DNA from: Bacteroides sp.
GTDB taxonomy: Bacteria > Bacteroidota > Bacteroidia > Bacteroidales > Bacteroidaceae
Assembly (NCBI GenBank): GCA_017471925.1
Contig: JAFURM010000003.1
Coordinates: forward strand, 1 to 64,000
Direction of reading: 5' to 3'
DNA length: 64,000 nucleotides
The notes under the pieces are model-generated. The model made no database searches. It was not told the DNA's origin and was given only the letters and a program-made list of their open reading frames with translations. Each line of letters begins with the position of its first letter. Positions within the stretch are counted from its first letter, which is position 1. The translations under genes and the position numbers were made by a program. Below, in pieces: positions 37,438 to 46,800 of the stretch.

Positions 37438-37490
37438 CAATCGTATAAGCAAAAATATAGTAACCGACTAACGAATACCTCAAACTCCTC

Positions 37491-38858
37491 ATGGAACAAT
37501 CTCCTTACGAAAAATCGGAAATGTTCAGAATGTCGGCCATCATTGGCGACTTCGTGCTGCTGAATCTTTGCATGACTGCGGCCTATTTCCTGGTGAACGC
37601 TTTCGAGCCTCGCGCGTTGGATGCCGTGCCTTTCCGGCTCTATGTGTTGCTATCCAATCTCTCCTATCTGCCCGGCATTTCGCTTATCGGCGTGGTGCTG
37701 CACCGTCGTGTGGTACGCCCCGAACAGATTGTCGGCCGCTTGGTGGGAGTGATTCTGCTTCATACCGTGGTGTTCTTCACCGCATTGGCTCTGATGAAGA
37801 CGGTCTCCGTGTCGCGTACTTATCTGTTTGCTTTCTATGGTGTGTTCACCGTTTGCGTCATCACGTGGCGTCTGGTGCTCCGCCATTTGGTGAAGGCTTA
37901 TCGCTGCAGCGGACGCAACCTGCGTCGGGTGGTTCTGATAGGCGGTGGCGAAAGCATGGAAGAGTTGCAGCAGCTGATGAGGCGCAAGGACTATGGCTAC
38001 AAGGTGGAAGGCGTCTTCGACTCTGCCCATGTGGGTGAAGTGCTGGAATGGATTGCCAAGAATCCGGTGGACGAGCTCTACTGTTCCCTCTCCACGGAGA
38101 AACATCGCGATAACGTGTTGGAACTCATCAACTATTGTGAGAACCATCTGATTCGTTTCTATATAGTGCCCTATGTGCGCAACTATGTGAAGCGTCAGTT
38201 GGAGCTCCAACTGTTGGGCGAAGTGCCCGTGTTGTCGCTGCATCACGAACCGTTGCAGAGGCCCGGCAACCGTTTCGTCAAGCGCACTTTCGACCTGCTC
38301 ATATCCACCTTGTTCCTTTGCACGGTATTCCCCATCCTTTATATCATTGTGGGCATTGCCATCAAGCTCTCGTCGCCCGGACCGATATTCTTCAAGCAGG
38401 CCCGTAATGGCGAGAACGGCAAGATATTCCAGTGCTATAAGTTCCGTTCCATGAAGCAGAACAAGGATGCCGACAAGCTGCAGGCCACGAAAGACGACCC
38501 GCGCAAGACCAAGGTGGGCAACTTCCTGCGCAAGAGCAATATTGACGAACTGCCCCAGTTCATCAATGTCTTCAAGGGCGAGATGTCCATCGTAGGTCCC
38601 CGTCCCCACATGCTGAAGCATACGGAGGAGTATTCGGCCCTGATCAACAAGTTCATGATGCGCCACATGATTAAGCCCGGCATTACGGGATGGGCGCAGG
38701 TGACCGGCTTCCGTGGCGAGACCAAGGAACTTTCCCAAATGGAGGGTCGTGTGCGTCGCGACCTGTGGTACATCGAGAACTGGACCTTCCTCCTCGACTT
38801 GCGCATCATGGTGATGACGGTGACCAATATGTTCCGAGGCGAGAAGAATGCCTATTGA
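37491..38858 (+). CDS. Undecaprenyl-phosphate glycosylphosphotransferase (exopolysaccharide/capsule initiating)
   Basis: A 455-residue membrane enzyme of the WcaJ/WbaP class. The first about 130 residues hold four hydrophobic helices; a CoA-binding-like Rossmann domain follows (VVLIGGGESMEELQQLMR). The catalytic C-terminal domain has KRTFDLLISTLFLC, SSPGPIFFKQARNGENGKIF, then QCYKFRSMK and VGPRPHMLKHTEEY. It moves a sugar-1-phosphate onto undecaprenyl phosphate to start a repeat unit. No glycosyltransferase cluster is adjacent, so it may serve a capsule or O-chain locus elsewhere. Confidence 0.92.
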   Translation: MEQSPYEKSEMFRMSAIIGDFVLLNLCMTAAYFLVNAFEPRALDAVPFRLYVLLSNLSYLPGISLIGVVLHRRVVRPEQIVGRLVGVILLHTVVFFTALALMKTVSVSRTYLFAFYGVFTVCVITWRLVLRHLVKAYRCSGRNLRRVVLIGGGESMEELQQLMRRKDYGYKVEGVFDSAHVGEVLEWIAKNPVDELYCSLSTEKHRDNVLELINYCENHLIRFYIVPYVRNYVKRQLELQLLGEVPVLSLHHEPLQRPGNRFVKRTFDLLISTLFLCTVFPILYIIVGIAIKLSSPGPIFFKQARNGENGKIFQCYKFRSMKQNKDADKLQATKDDPRKTKVGNFLRKSNIDELPQFINVFKGEMSIVGPRPHMLKHTEEYSALINKFMMRHMIKPGITGWAQVTGFRGETKELSQMEGRVRRDLWYIENWTFLLDLRIMVMTVTNMFRGEKNAY

Positions 38859-38873
38859 TTCTTTCCGACTTTT

Positions 38874-38933
38874 CTGCATGAAATGCGGTTTATCTGCATG
38901 AGGATGCGGTTATCAGCATAAAATAGCTTATCT
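38874..38933. repeat. Intergenic tandem array, three units of 20 bp
   Basis: Units begin at 38874, 38894 and 38914. The first two share CTGCATG..ATGCGGTTAT; the third (CAGCATAAAATAGCTTATCT) is diverged and runs into the left arm of the inverted repeat at 38920-38977. Each of the first two units contains GCAT...ATGC dyad symmetry. It begins 16 bases after the sugar-transferase stop. Confidence 0.72.
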
Positions 38934-38977
38934 TTGCGGCATATAAATGAATTATATAAGCAAAGATAAGCTATTTT
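38920..38977. promoter_or_regulatory. 18-bp perfect inverted repeat around a promoter element; operator or terminator
   Basis: AAAATAGCTTATCTTTGC (38920-38937) is repeated in reverse complement at 38960-38977, with a 22-base AT-rich loop. The left arm contains the -7 element TATCTTTG (38930-38937) for the next gene, and the right arm ends in five T directly before the ATG at 38979. As RNA read from upstream this is a good intrinsic terminator; as DNA it is a symmetric operator. By symmetry the right arm carries a minus-strand TATCTTTG. Confidence 0.7.
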
Positions 38978-38978
38978 T

Positions 38979-40493
38979 ATGAAGATAAAGCAACTCCTTT
39001 TCTCTCTCTTCACCCTCTTCCTGGTGATGGTGTCCTTGCAGGCACAGGAACTTCCCTCCTCTCTCTATCCCAAACGTGAATTTCGTGGAGCCTGGATTCA
39101 GGCCGTGAACGGACAGTTCCGTGGCAAGCCGGTCGAAGAGTTGAAGCAGACACTGACCGGACAGTTAGACACCTTGCGACTGGCTGGCATCAATGCCATC
39201 ATCTTTCAGGTGCGTCCCGAGGCCGATGCCCTCTACGCCTCCTCTTTGGAGCCCTGGAGCCGTTACCTCACGGGAGAGCAAGGACGTGCACCTTCACCCG
39301 ATTGGGACCCCATGACCTTCATGATTGAGGAGTGCCACAAGCGTGGCATGGAGTTTCATGCCTGGATTAATCCCTATCGTGCCAAGACCTCCCTGGGTTA
39401 TACCTCTGCCCCCAACCATGTCTGCACTTTACACCCCGAGTGGCTCGTCACCTATGGCAACCAGCTCTACTTCGACCCTGCCCTGCCCGAAAGCCGCAGA
39501 CACATCTGCATGGTGGTGAGCGACATTGTCTCCCGCTATGACATCGATGCCATCCACATGGACGACTATTTCTATCCCTATCCCATCAAGGGAGTGGACT
39601 TTCCCGATGAGGCCAGCTTTGCCCGCTATGGAGGCGGGTTCGACAACAAGGCCGACTGGCGGCGCAGCAATGTGAATGTTCTGATAAAGAAGATTCATGA
39701 GACGGTGCGTGGGCTGAAGCCGTGGGTGAAGTTCGGCATCTCCCCCTTCGGCATCTACCGCAACCAGCACAGTGACCCTTTGGGAAGCCGTACCAACGGC
39801 CTGCAAAACTATGACGACCTCTATGCCGATGTGCTGCTATGGGCACGGGAAGGATGGATTGACTATACCATTCCGCAAATCTACTGGCATGCCGGACATC
39901 CCGCTGCCGACTATCCCACGTTGGTGGAGTGGTGGGCCAAGCATGCAGAGAACCGTCCGCTCTTCATCGGCCAGTCGGTGATGAATACCGTGCAGAATGC
40001 TGACCCCGAGAATCCCGCCATCCATCAGTTCCCTTTGAAGATGCGCCTGCAACGTTCCTATCAGACGATAGGCGGCAGCTGCCAGTGGCCCGCCTCCGAC
40101 GTGGTGGAGAACAAGGGAGAGTATCGCGACCTGCTGATGTCCACCTATCACAAGTATCCTGCCCTGCCTCCCGTCTTCGACTTCATGGACCATGAGGCTC
40201 CGGGAAAAGTGGGCAAGATGAAACCCCTCTGGATGCAGGATGGTTACGTCCTCTTCTGGACGGCACCCAAGTACAAGGACGAGATGAACCGGGCGGTGCA
40301 ATACGTGGTCTACCGTTTCGATGCCAAGGAGAAGGTGAACCTTGAAGACCCGTCACACATCGTGGCCATCACCCGCAACACTTTCTACAAGCTCCCCTAT
40401 AAGGACGGAAAGACCAAGTACCGCTATGTCGTGACGGCACTCGACAGATTGCACAACGAGTCACGCTCGGTGAGCAAAAAGGTCAAGCTCTGA
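38979..40493 (+). CDS. GH10-like (DUF187/GHL10) family glycoside hydrolase, second copy
   Basis: A 504-residue secreted protein (signal QLLFSLFTLFLVMVSLQAQ). The GHL10 barrel shows FRGAWIQAVNGQFRGKPVEE, GINAIIFQVRPEADALYAS, MIEECHKRGMEFHAWINPYR and YDIDAIHMDDYFYPYP. A C-terminal fibronectin-like part has YRYVVTALDRLHNES. It is a paralogue of the protein at 29360-30799. Action on a cell-wall or surface glycan is a family inference; the substrate is not known. The start codon directly follows the right arm of the inverted repeat. Confidence 0.86.
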   Translation: MKIKQLLFSLFTLFLVMVSLQAQELPSSLYPKREFRGAWIQAVNGQFRGKPVEELKQTLTGQLDTLRLAGINAIIFQVRPEADALYASSLEPWSRYLTGEQGRAPSPDWDPMTFMIEECHKRGMEFHAWINPYRAKTSLGYTSAPNHVCTLHPEWLVTYGNQLYFDPALPESRRHICMVVSDIVSRYDIDAIHMDDYFYPYPIKGVDFPDEASFARYGGGFDNKADWRRSNVNVLIKKIHETVRGLKPWVKFGISPFGIYRNQHSDPLGSRTNGLQNYDDLYADVLLWAREGWIDYTIPQIYWHAGHPAADYPTLVEWWAKHAENRPLFIGQSVMNTVQNADPENPAIHQFPLKMRLQRSYQTIGGSCQWPASDVVENKGEYRDLLMSTYHKYPALPPVFDFMDHEAPGKVGKMKPLWMQDGYVLFWTAPKYKDEMNRAVQYVVYRFDAKEKVNLEDPSHIVAITRNTFYKLPYKDGKTKYRYVVTALDRLHNESRSVSKKVKL

Positions 40494-40523
40494 CCGGCTA
40501 AGGGAAAAAGGACGCAAAAAAAG

Positions 40524-40611
40524 TATCTTAAGATAAACGGCAAAGCATTCTAAGATAAATGCCGGTTTATCCTAAAATAAATCGCCAACTATCCTAAGAT
40601 GCCTGAAAACG
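40524..40611. repeat. Intergenic tandem array, four units of exactly 22 bp
   Basis: Units begin at 40524, 40546, 40568 and 40590. The first has the perfect palindrome TATCTTAAGATA; the others vary it (CATTCTAAGATA, TATCCTAAAATA, TATCCTAAGATG). About 10 bases of spacer follow each core. It begins 31 bases after the stop of the GH10-like gene and lies between convergent genes. Confidence 0.85.
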
Positions 40612-40690
40612 GAGCTTAAACATGAGGGCGTGCTGATGTTGGCACGCCCTCATGGCAGTTGATTGTACGAACCCTAATGAAACTCTCGCT

Positions 40691-43600
40691 TTACATGTCG
40701 TCTATGCTGGGCACGGAGCCGAGCGTCTTGCTGCTGCGGGTGTTGCTTTCCGAACCTATGCTGAGGCTAGTCGTGGTGCCGGCGCCTGCACCGATGTAGG
40801 CTTCGAAAGCCCAGCTGGGGCGCAGGTTGGAGATGAAACGGCTGCCCCAGTTGTAGCTGGAGTTTCCGCGTTCGCCTTGAGGATTGTTCACGTTATTATC
40901 TCCCCATCTCGGTGAATTGAGCATAAGCCTTGTTTGGGATTGGGACAACACGGCATAGTTGCGCTTCATGGCGTAGAATCCGTGGTTGATGGCATACTCC
41001 TCCGTAGCGGGAATCTGAACTCTCTTGCCCTTAAAGGTAACCTCGCCCCAAACATTGAACTGATCATCGTAGCTCTCACTGCATGGGAAGGCGATGATGT
41101 ATGGTTCGCCGGCTTCTATCTTGGTCATGTTCTCCCAACTGCCGTCTACCGTCATTCTCCTTAGCCAGAAAGGCTTGGCACCCTCCACTCCGGCATTGAA
41201 CGGAGCAAAATTGCGGCCGTCCGAGGTGCTGATTTCCGTTACTTCAAAAGGCAGGGAGAGACCATACCAGTGGGAGGCTTCGCCCTTGGGCGCGTAAAGA
41301 TTGTGTGTGTAAGAACCATTATATAGGTATTGGTTTCCTTGGTTGAATTGCTTTACGAATGTCACCTGACCCGCTACGAATGCTTCCGGGCAGTGGAACG
41401 ATGCCGTCTCCACCAACTGCAGCGAGACGCATACTCCATTGACCACTACATTATAAGAAGTGTTGCAGTTCTCGCTGTTGGTGTATATCAGGCAGTTAGA
41501 CTTTCGTGAGGGACCGAAAATTTTCCCGACCGTGATGCTCTCTTTGCTTGGCAGGTAGATAGCAGTTATATCATTGTCATATAGCGCATAGTCTGCCAAG
41601 TAGGTCACCGTAGAGGGGAACTTCAGCACGCCATTTAGATTGCTGTTGTGGAAAGCATGTCCATATATGCTTTTCAGCCCTTCGGGGAGGAAGTCAATGG
41701 TCGTGATGCCTGTCTCTGCAAAACTGTATTCATCAATCTTGGTCAGGCTGCCGGGCAGGTGAATGCCGTTTTCGGTCAGCTTCCCGCATTTATAAAAGGC
41801 GTGTGAATCAATGCTGCTTATCCCTTCGGAGAGCGTGACGGAGGCAAGGTTGCTGCAGTCGTTGCAACAATATGACGGTACGGTGGCCAACGTGGAGGGA
41901 AAGATCAGTTCGGTCAGGGCATCACAGTTGTTGAAAGCCCCCGAGCCAATGCTGGTAATGCCCTCGGGCAGTTGGGCATCGAGAGTCATGGCATAACATT
42001 CGGCGAAAGCATCGCTTCCAATCGTTTTCAATGAGGCTGGAAACTTGGTGTACCCTAATTTCTCGCATTGATAGAATGCTCTGTTTCCAATACTTTCCAA
42101 AGACTCTGAGAGCGTGATGCTGGTCAGGGCAGTGCAACCATAAAAGGTATATTCTCCTATGCTGGTTACGGAATTGGGTAATGTGATGCTGGTCAGGGCA
42201 GTGCAATAACCAAAGGTATCGTTTCCTATGCTGGTTACGGAATTGGGCAACGTGATGCTGCTCAGGGCAGTGCAGCGATAAAAGGTATCGTTTCCTATGC
42301 TGGTCACGGAATTGGGCAATGTGATGCTGGTCAGGGCAGTGCAGTCCATAAAGGCATAGTTTCCTATGCTGGTTACGGAATTGGGCAACGTGATGCTGGT
42401 CAGGGCAGTGCAGCCATGAAAGGCATCGTTTCCTATGCTGGTTACGGTCTCGGGCAGTTTCACCGTTTGCAGGGAGCCACAACCGTAGAACATCGAGCTG
42501 TTGATGGTCGTTATCTGTGTGGGTATCTCAATGGATTGCAGGCCGGTATTTTGGAAAACTCCCTCTCCCAACTCCTTCAGGTTGTCGGGCAACTCAATGC
42601 TCTTCAGCAATGGGCAGTTGCTGAATGCTCTTGCGTTTATCGTGTGGATGTTTTCCGGCAGGGTTACAGAAGCCAGGCTTTGGCATTCATCAAACAGATT
42701 GTTGGGAATGATGCCATTCAGGCGGGGTAGTTTGGCCGAAGTCAGCGATGAACGGGCAAAAGCATACTCTCCCAAAGATTGCAGCGAGTCGGGCAGGAAG
42801 TCCAGGTTCTTGATGTCGGTGTTATAGAATGCAGAAGCACCGATTGTCTTCAGGCTATCAGGCAGGACAACACTGGATAATTTGTTGCAATTGGAGAAGG
42901 TGGATGCCGGTAGTTCGCGTATGCCCTTGGGTATTTCGATGGCGGTCAGCTTGTATAAGCATCCACTGAAGGCTCCCTGTCCGATGTGCGTCACACTTTC
43001 GGGAATCTTGAAGTTCTCAAGCTGTGCGCAACTGTAAAATGCCTCTTGCCCAATCGTCTCCAGATTTTCCGGCAGAGCCAGTTTGGCCAGCTTGTCGCAT
43101 CCCCTAAAGGCTTCATCGTTGATGCTCTTGGCGCTGGGAATCTCCAAGGTGGTCAGGGCGTCGCAATCCTCGAATGCCTCTTGCCCAATCGTCTCCAGAT
43201 TATCAGGGAGTGTAACTTTGCTTAATGAGCTGTTATAGTAGAACGCACTATTCCCAATGCTTTTAGCACTCGGTATTTCGATGTTGCTCAGTTTATGGCA
43301 GTACTCAAAAGCACCTCGTCCTATTTCCTGAATGGACTTAGGTAGCTTGATTTCTGTGATGTTACTCCAATCGTAGAACATATATTCATTGATAATCCCT
43401 TTTTTCAGTGAATATGTGTTGCTGTTATTTTTGCTCTTGTATGTCGTGCTATTCTGCACAAACGTCACATCCGTCATGTCCAGCGCAAGCAGGTTCTTCA
43501 TGCCTTGGATAACCGAAAAGTCGCTGGCATCTATCTTGCCGGAGATGATCAGCTTGTCGGCATTCAGACTGTCGCCCGTGAGCACTTGGCCCAGGGTGCC

Positions 43601-43807
43601 CTCTTCCTGGAGTTCGATGGTTATCACGTTGCTGTACACATATTCGGCCTTGGTTTGTTGTTCGTTGGCCGTCTCCTTTTGGGGAGTCTCCTCCTCTGTC
43701 TGGGTAGAGACAATTCGTTCATTGATGGCCTCTTCCATGTCACTGCAGGATGTACCGAGGAACAGGGTAGCCATCATGGCTATCAGGTGATAATGTTTTA
43801 TTTTCAT
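40691..43807 (-). CDS. BspA-like leucine-rich-repeat surface lipoprotein
   Basis: A 1038-residue lipoprotein (lipobox FLGTSC, then SDMEEAINE, an acidic surface-export-like stretch). From about residue 130 to 720 it consists of LRR_5/BspA units of about 23 residues (I..IG..AF..C..L..I.LP..). Five neighbouring units are almost identical. A beta-rich C-terminal part follows, ending in GSVPSIDDM. BspA-like proteins bind host or bacterial surface partners; the ligand is unknown. It is the last gene of a three-gene operon, 29 bases after the fibronectin-repeat gene. Confidence 0.88.
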   Translation of the reverse strand: MKIKHYHLIAMMATLFLGTSCSDMEEAINERIVSTQTEEETPQKETANEQQTKAEYVYSNVITIELQEEGTLGQVLTGDSLNADKLIISGKIDASDFSVIQGMKNLLALDMTDVTFVQNSTTYKSKNNSNTYSLKKGIINEYMFYDWSNITEIKLPKSIQEIGRGAFEYCHKLSNIEIPSAKSIGNSAFYYNSSLSKVTLPDNLETIGQEAFEDCDALTTLEIPSAKSINDEAFRGCDKLAKLALPENLETIGQEAFYSCAQLENFKIPESVTHIGQGAFSGCLYKLTAIEIPKGIRELPASTFSNCNKLSSVVLPDSLKTIGASAFYNTDIKNLDFLPDSLQSLGEYAFARSSLTSAKLPRLNGIIPNNLFDECQSLASVTLPENIHTINARAFSNCPLLKSIELPDNLKELGEGVFQNTGLQSIEIPTQITTINSSMFYGCGSLQTVKLPETVTSIGNDAFHGCTALTSITLPNSVTSIGNYAFMDCTALTSITLPNSVTSIGNDTFYRCTALSSITLPNSVTSIGNDTFGYCTALTSITLPNSVTSIGEYTFYGCTALTSITLSESLESIGNRAFYQCEKLGYTKFPASLKTIGSDAFAECYAMTLDAQLPEGITSIGSGAFNNCDALTELIFPSTLATVPSYCCNDCSNLASVTLSEGISSIDSHAFYKCGKLTENGIHLPGSLTKIDEYSFAETGITTIDFLPEGLKSIYGHAFHNSNLNGVLKFPSTVTYLADYALYDNDITAIYLPSKESITVGKIFGPSRKSNCLIYTNSENCNTSYNVVVNGVCVSLQLVETASFHCPEAFVAGQVTFVKQFNQGNQYLYNGSYTHNLYAPKGEASHWYGLSLPFEVTEISTSDGRNFAPFNAGVEGAKPFWLRRMTVDGSWENMTKIEAGEPYIIAFPCSESYDDQFNVWGEVTFKGKRVQIPATEEYAINHGFYAMKRNYAVLSQSQTRLMLNSPRWGDNNVNNPQGERGNSSYNWGSRFISNLRPSWAFEAYIGAGAGTTTSLSIGSESNTRSSKTLGSVPSIDDM
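42087..42500 (-). repeat. 69-bp in-frame tandem repeat coding near-identical LRR units
   Basis: The landmark CCTATGCTGGT recurs at about 42156, 42225, 42294, 42363 and 42432, exactly 69 bases apart. Each unit codes 23 residues such as LTSITLPNSVTSIGN plus a variable TFYRCTA-like end. Differences cluster in the few codons before CTAL. The high identity at DNA level points to recent expansion. Confidence 0.88.
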
Positions 43808-43836
43808 ATCCTCTTTTGTTTGTCGTTAAACTGTTG

Positions 43837-46800
43837 TTAATCAATATCCGGCGACGGCTTGTCGTCTATGCTGGGTATGTTGGAGACGATGGTCTTGGCC
43901 GTTATCACATTGCTGTAACCAATCGTCAATGCGTTTCGGGCATAGGCGCGGATGTAGTAGGTGGTTTCGTCGTTCAGGTTGGAGAGCGTGCCTCCGAAGC
44001 TGCTGCCATCCACCTGGCAGGGCACCTTGGTGTCGGCCACGGTGGGCGTGCTGTTGGTGGTGCTGTAGACGAAGCCCACCTCCTGGATGGTGTCTCCCTC
44101 CTTACCTGCACTTTGAATCACGGCCGACAGGGTGATGAAGTTAGCCGAGACGCTGTCGGTCGCTACCGTCAGCTTGGGGGCAATCAGTTCGCTGGTCGTG
44201 AACGAGGTGTAGTCACTGCTGTAGCCCGTGCCGGCCTTGTTCACCGCGAAGGCACGCACCTGATAGAGCGTGTTGCTGGAGAGGTTGCTCAGGGTGGTCT
44301 TGAAACTGTTGTCATTGCCCAGCTCCGTCAGGCTCAGGGGTACCTGTGTCTCCTGACCGTTGGCCATCTTGTAGGCAAAGCCGATGGCTGTGGGGTTGTT
44401 GCCGCCGTTGTCGGTGATTTGTCCCTGTACCACGGCACTGTTCTCGGTGATTTCGCTCACGCTGACCAGCGAGAGGGTGGGAGCGGCGGAGCGGCTGGTT
44501 GTCACGGAGATGACCTCACTGTAGCCTGTCTGTGTCTCGTTCTTGGCATAGGCACGGATGTAGTAGGTGGTGCTCTGCGTGAGGTTCTGCAAGAGGGTCT
44601 TGAAGTCACTCTCCGTCACCGTCACCTTGGTGTCGGCCAGGGTGGGCGGGTTGTTGGTGGTGCTGTAGACAAATCCCTTCTCCGTGATGGTGGCACTGGC
44701 GCTTCCATTGTTGGTGATGACGGCTGACAGAGCGATGCTGGTGGCAGTCGTCGTTTCCACGGTGGCTATTACGGTGGGAGCCTCCTGTGCCTTGGTGGTG
44801 GCCAGCAGGTATTCGCTGTAGCCCGTACCGATTTCGTTCTCGGCGAAGGCCCGGATCTGATACTGGGAGGCGGGGGAGAGTCCGCCTACCGTGAACTGGT
44901 AGCTGCCGTCGTCGTTCAACTTGTCGAGGGCAATCTCTTCCCGGATCTCACTGGCACCGCTGCTGAGTGACTGCATGTAATAGCCCAGTCGGGTGATGGC
45001 GTGTCCGCCATTGTCGCTCACTTGACCGGAGATGACCAGTGCCTTTTCCGTGGCGGTTACCAGAGTCAGGACACTCAGCGTGGGCTTGGCGGAACGGTTG
45101 GTCGTGACACTCTTCACGCCGCTGTAGCCTATCTTGGTGTCGTTCTTGGCATAGGCTCGGATGTAGTAGGTGGTGCCTTGATTGAGTTTTTCCAACATGG
45201 CGGCAAAATCCTCCTTGCCATCGGTCAGCGTTATCTTGCTTCCGGTTTCGAGTGTCGGCTCCTTGACGGTGGAACTGTAGACGAATCCGCTCTCCTTGAG
45301 CAGTGCCGACTCTCCTCCCTTGTCCGTCACCTTGCCGATGACCGATATGCTGGAGGAGGTGACTTCTCCGGTGGCCAGTGTCACTGTGGGCACCTGCTGC
45401 TCGGTGGTGGTAGCTGTCAGGTATTCACTGTAGCCCGTGCCTATCTGGTTGGTGGCATAGGTCCGCACCTGGTAAGTGGAGGAGGGATTCAGTCCGGTGA
45501 TGGTGAACTGATAGTTGCCGTCATCGCTCAATCTGGACAGGCTGATTTCCCCCTTGGTCTCGTTACCGCTGTTGAGCAGCTGTACATAGTAACCCAGTTC
45601 GGTAATCTCATGTCCTCCGTTGTCGCTCACCTGTCCGGAGATGACCAGCGCCTTTTCGGCACCGGACACCAGGGTCAGGGCACTCATGGTGGGCTTGGTG
45701 GAACGTTCGGTGGTGACACTCTTCATCTCGCTGTAGCCGGTCTTGGTGTCGTTCTTGGCATAGGCACGGATGTAGTAGGTGGTGCCTTGGGTGAGTCTTT
45801 CCAATACGGCCATGAAATCCTCCTTGCCGTCGGTCAGCGTTATCTTGCTTGCGGTTTCAAGCGTCGGTTCTTGCGTGATGGCGCTGTAGACGAAACCGGT
45901 CTCCTTGACCAGGGCGGTCTCGCCTCCCTTGTCCGTCACTTTGCCGATGACCGACACGGTGGAGGAGGTGACCTCACCAGTGGTCAGTGTCACTGTGGGC
46001 ACCTGCTGCTCGGTGGTGGTAGCCTGGATATATGCGCTGTGTGACGTACCCACCAGATTGACGGCATAGGCCCTGAGCCAGTAGGTCGTGTTGGGGGCAA
46101 GGTTGGCAACGGTGAATTCAAAACTGCCGTCGGCAGCCAGCTTCTCCTTGGAAACTTCCGTAGTAGTGGCCTCTCCGTCCTCAGTGGTCTTCAGGTCATA
46201 TCCGATGTGGGTGATGTCGTGGCCGCCGTTATGGCCAATCACAGCCTTCAGTGTGAGAGACTTCTCTGCCGTGGAGACCACTTTTATGTCGCCCATGACA
46301 GGTGCAGTGGATTCAGCTGTCGTGACACTCTTCACGTCACTGTAGCCGGTCACCGTCTGTTTGTTCACGGCATAGGCCTTGAGGTAGTAGACGGTGTTCT
46401 GCTCCAGGTCGTTGATGGTAGCTTCAAAGCTGCGCTCCTCTTTCTTCAGTTCGGCAATAACTTTCTTGCTTCCGTTAACGGGGACGTCGGCCTCCTTGCT
46501 CCAGTAGAAGCCCACCTCAGTGATGCTTTCCGTGAGGTCGTTCTCGTTGGTCAGTGAGGCTGTGATGTGGATGGACTTGTGGTCGGCGGTGAGGGTGCCG
46601 ATGGCCACAACGGGTATTTCGGGGGGGCTTGTCGTGATGCCGATGACCTCACTGTAGCCCGGTTCGCTGTAGCGTTGGTTCCGGGCGTAGGCCCTTACTT
46701 CATATTCCGAACTGTCGTCCAGTCCTTCGATGGTCTGTGAGAAGTTGCCCTGTGCATCCTTGTTGGTGGCTTCCACAATCCTCTCGGTCTCGTTGCTGTC

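Noticed and set aside
42087..42500. Separate 186-codon minus-strand gene (41922-42482) inside the LRR gene
   Set aside because: It is an alternative frame of the 69-bp repeats; the LRR frame is long, has a lipobox and a consistent repeat fold.
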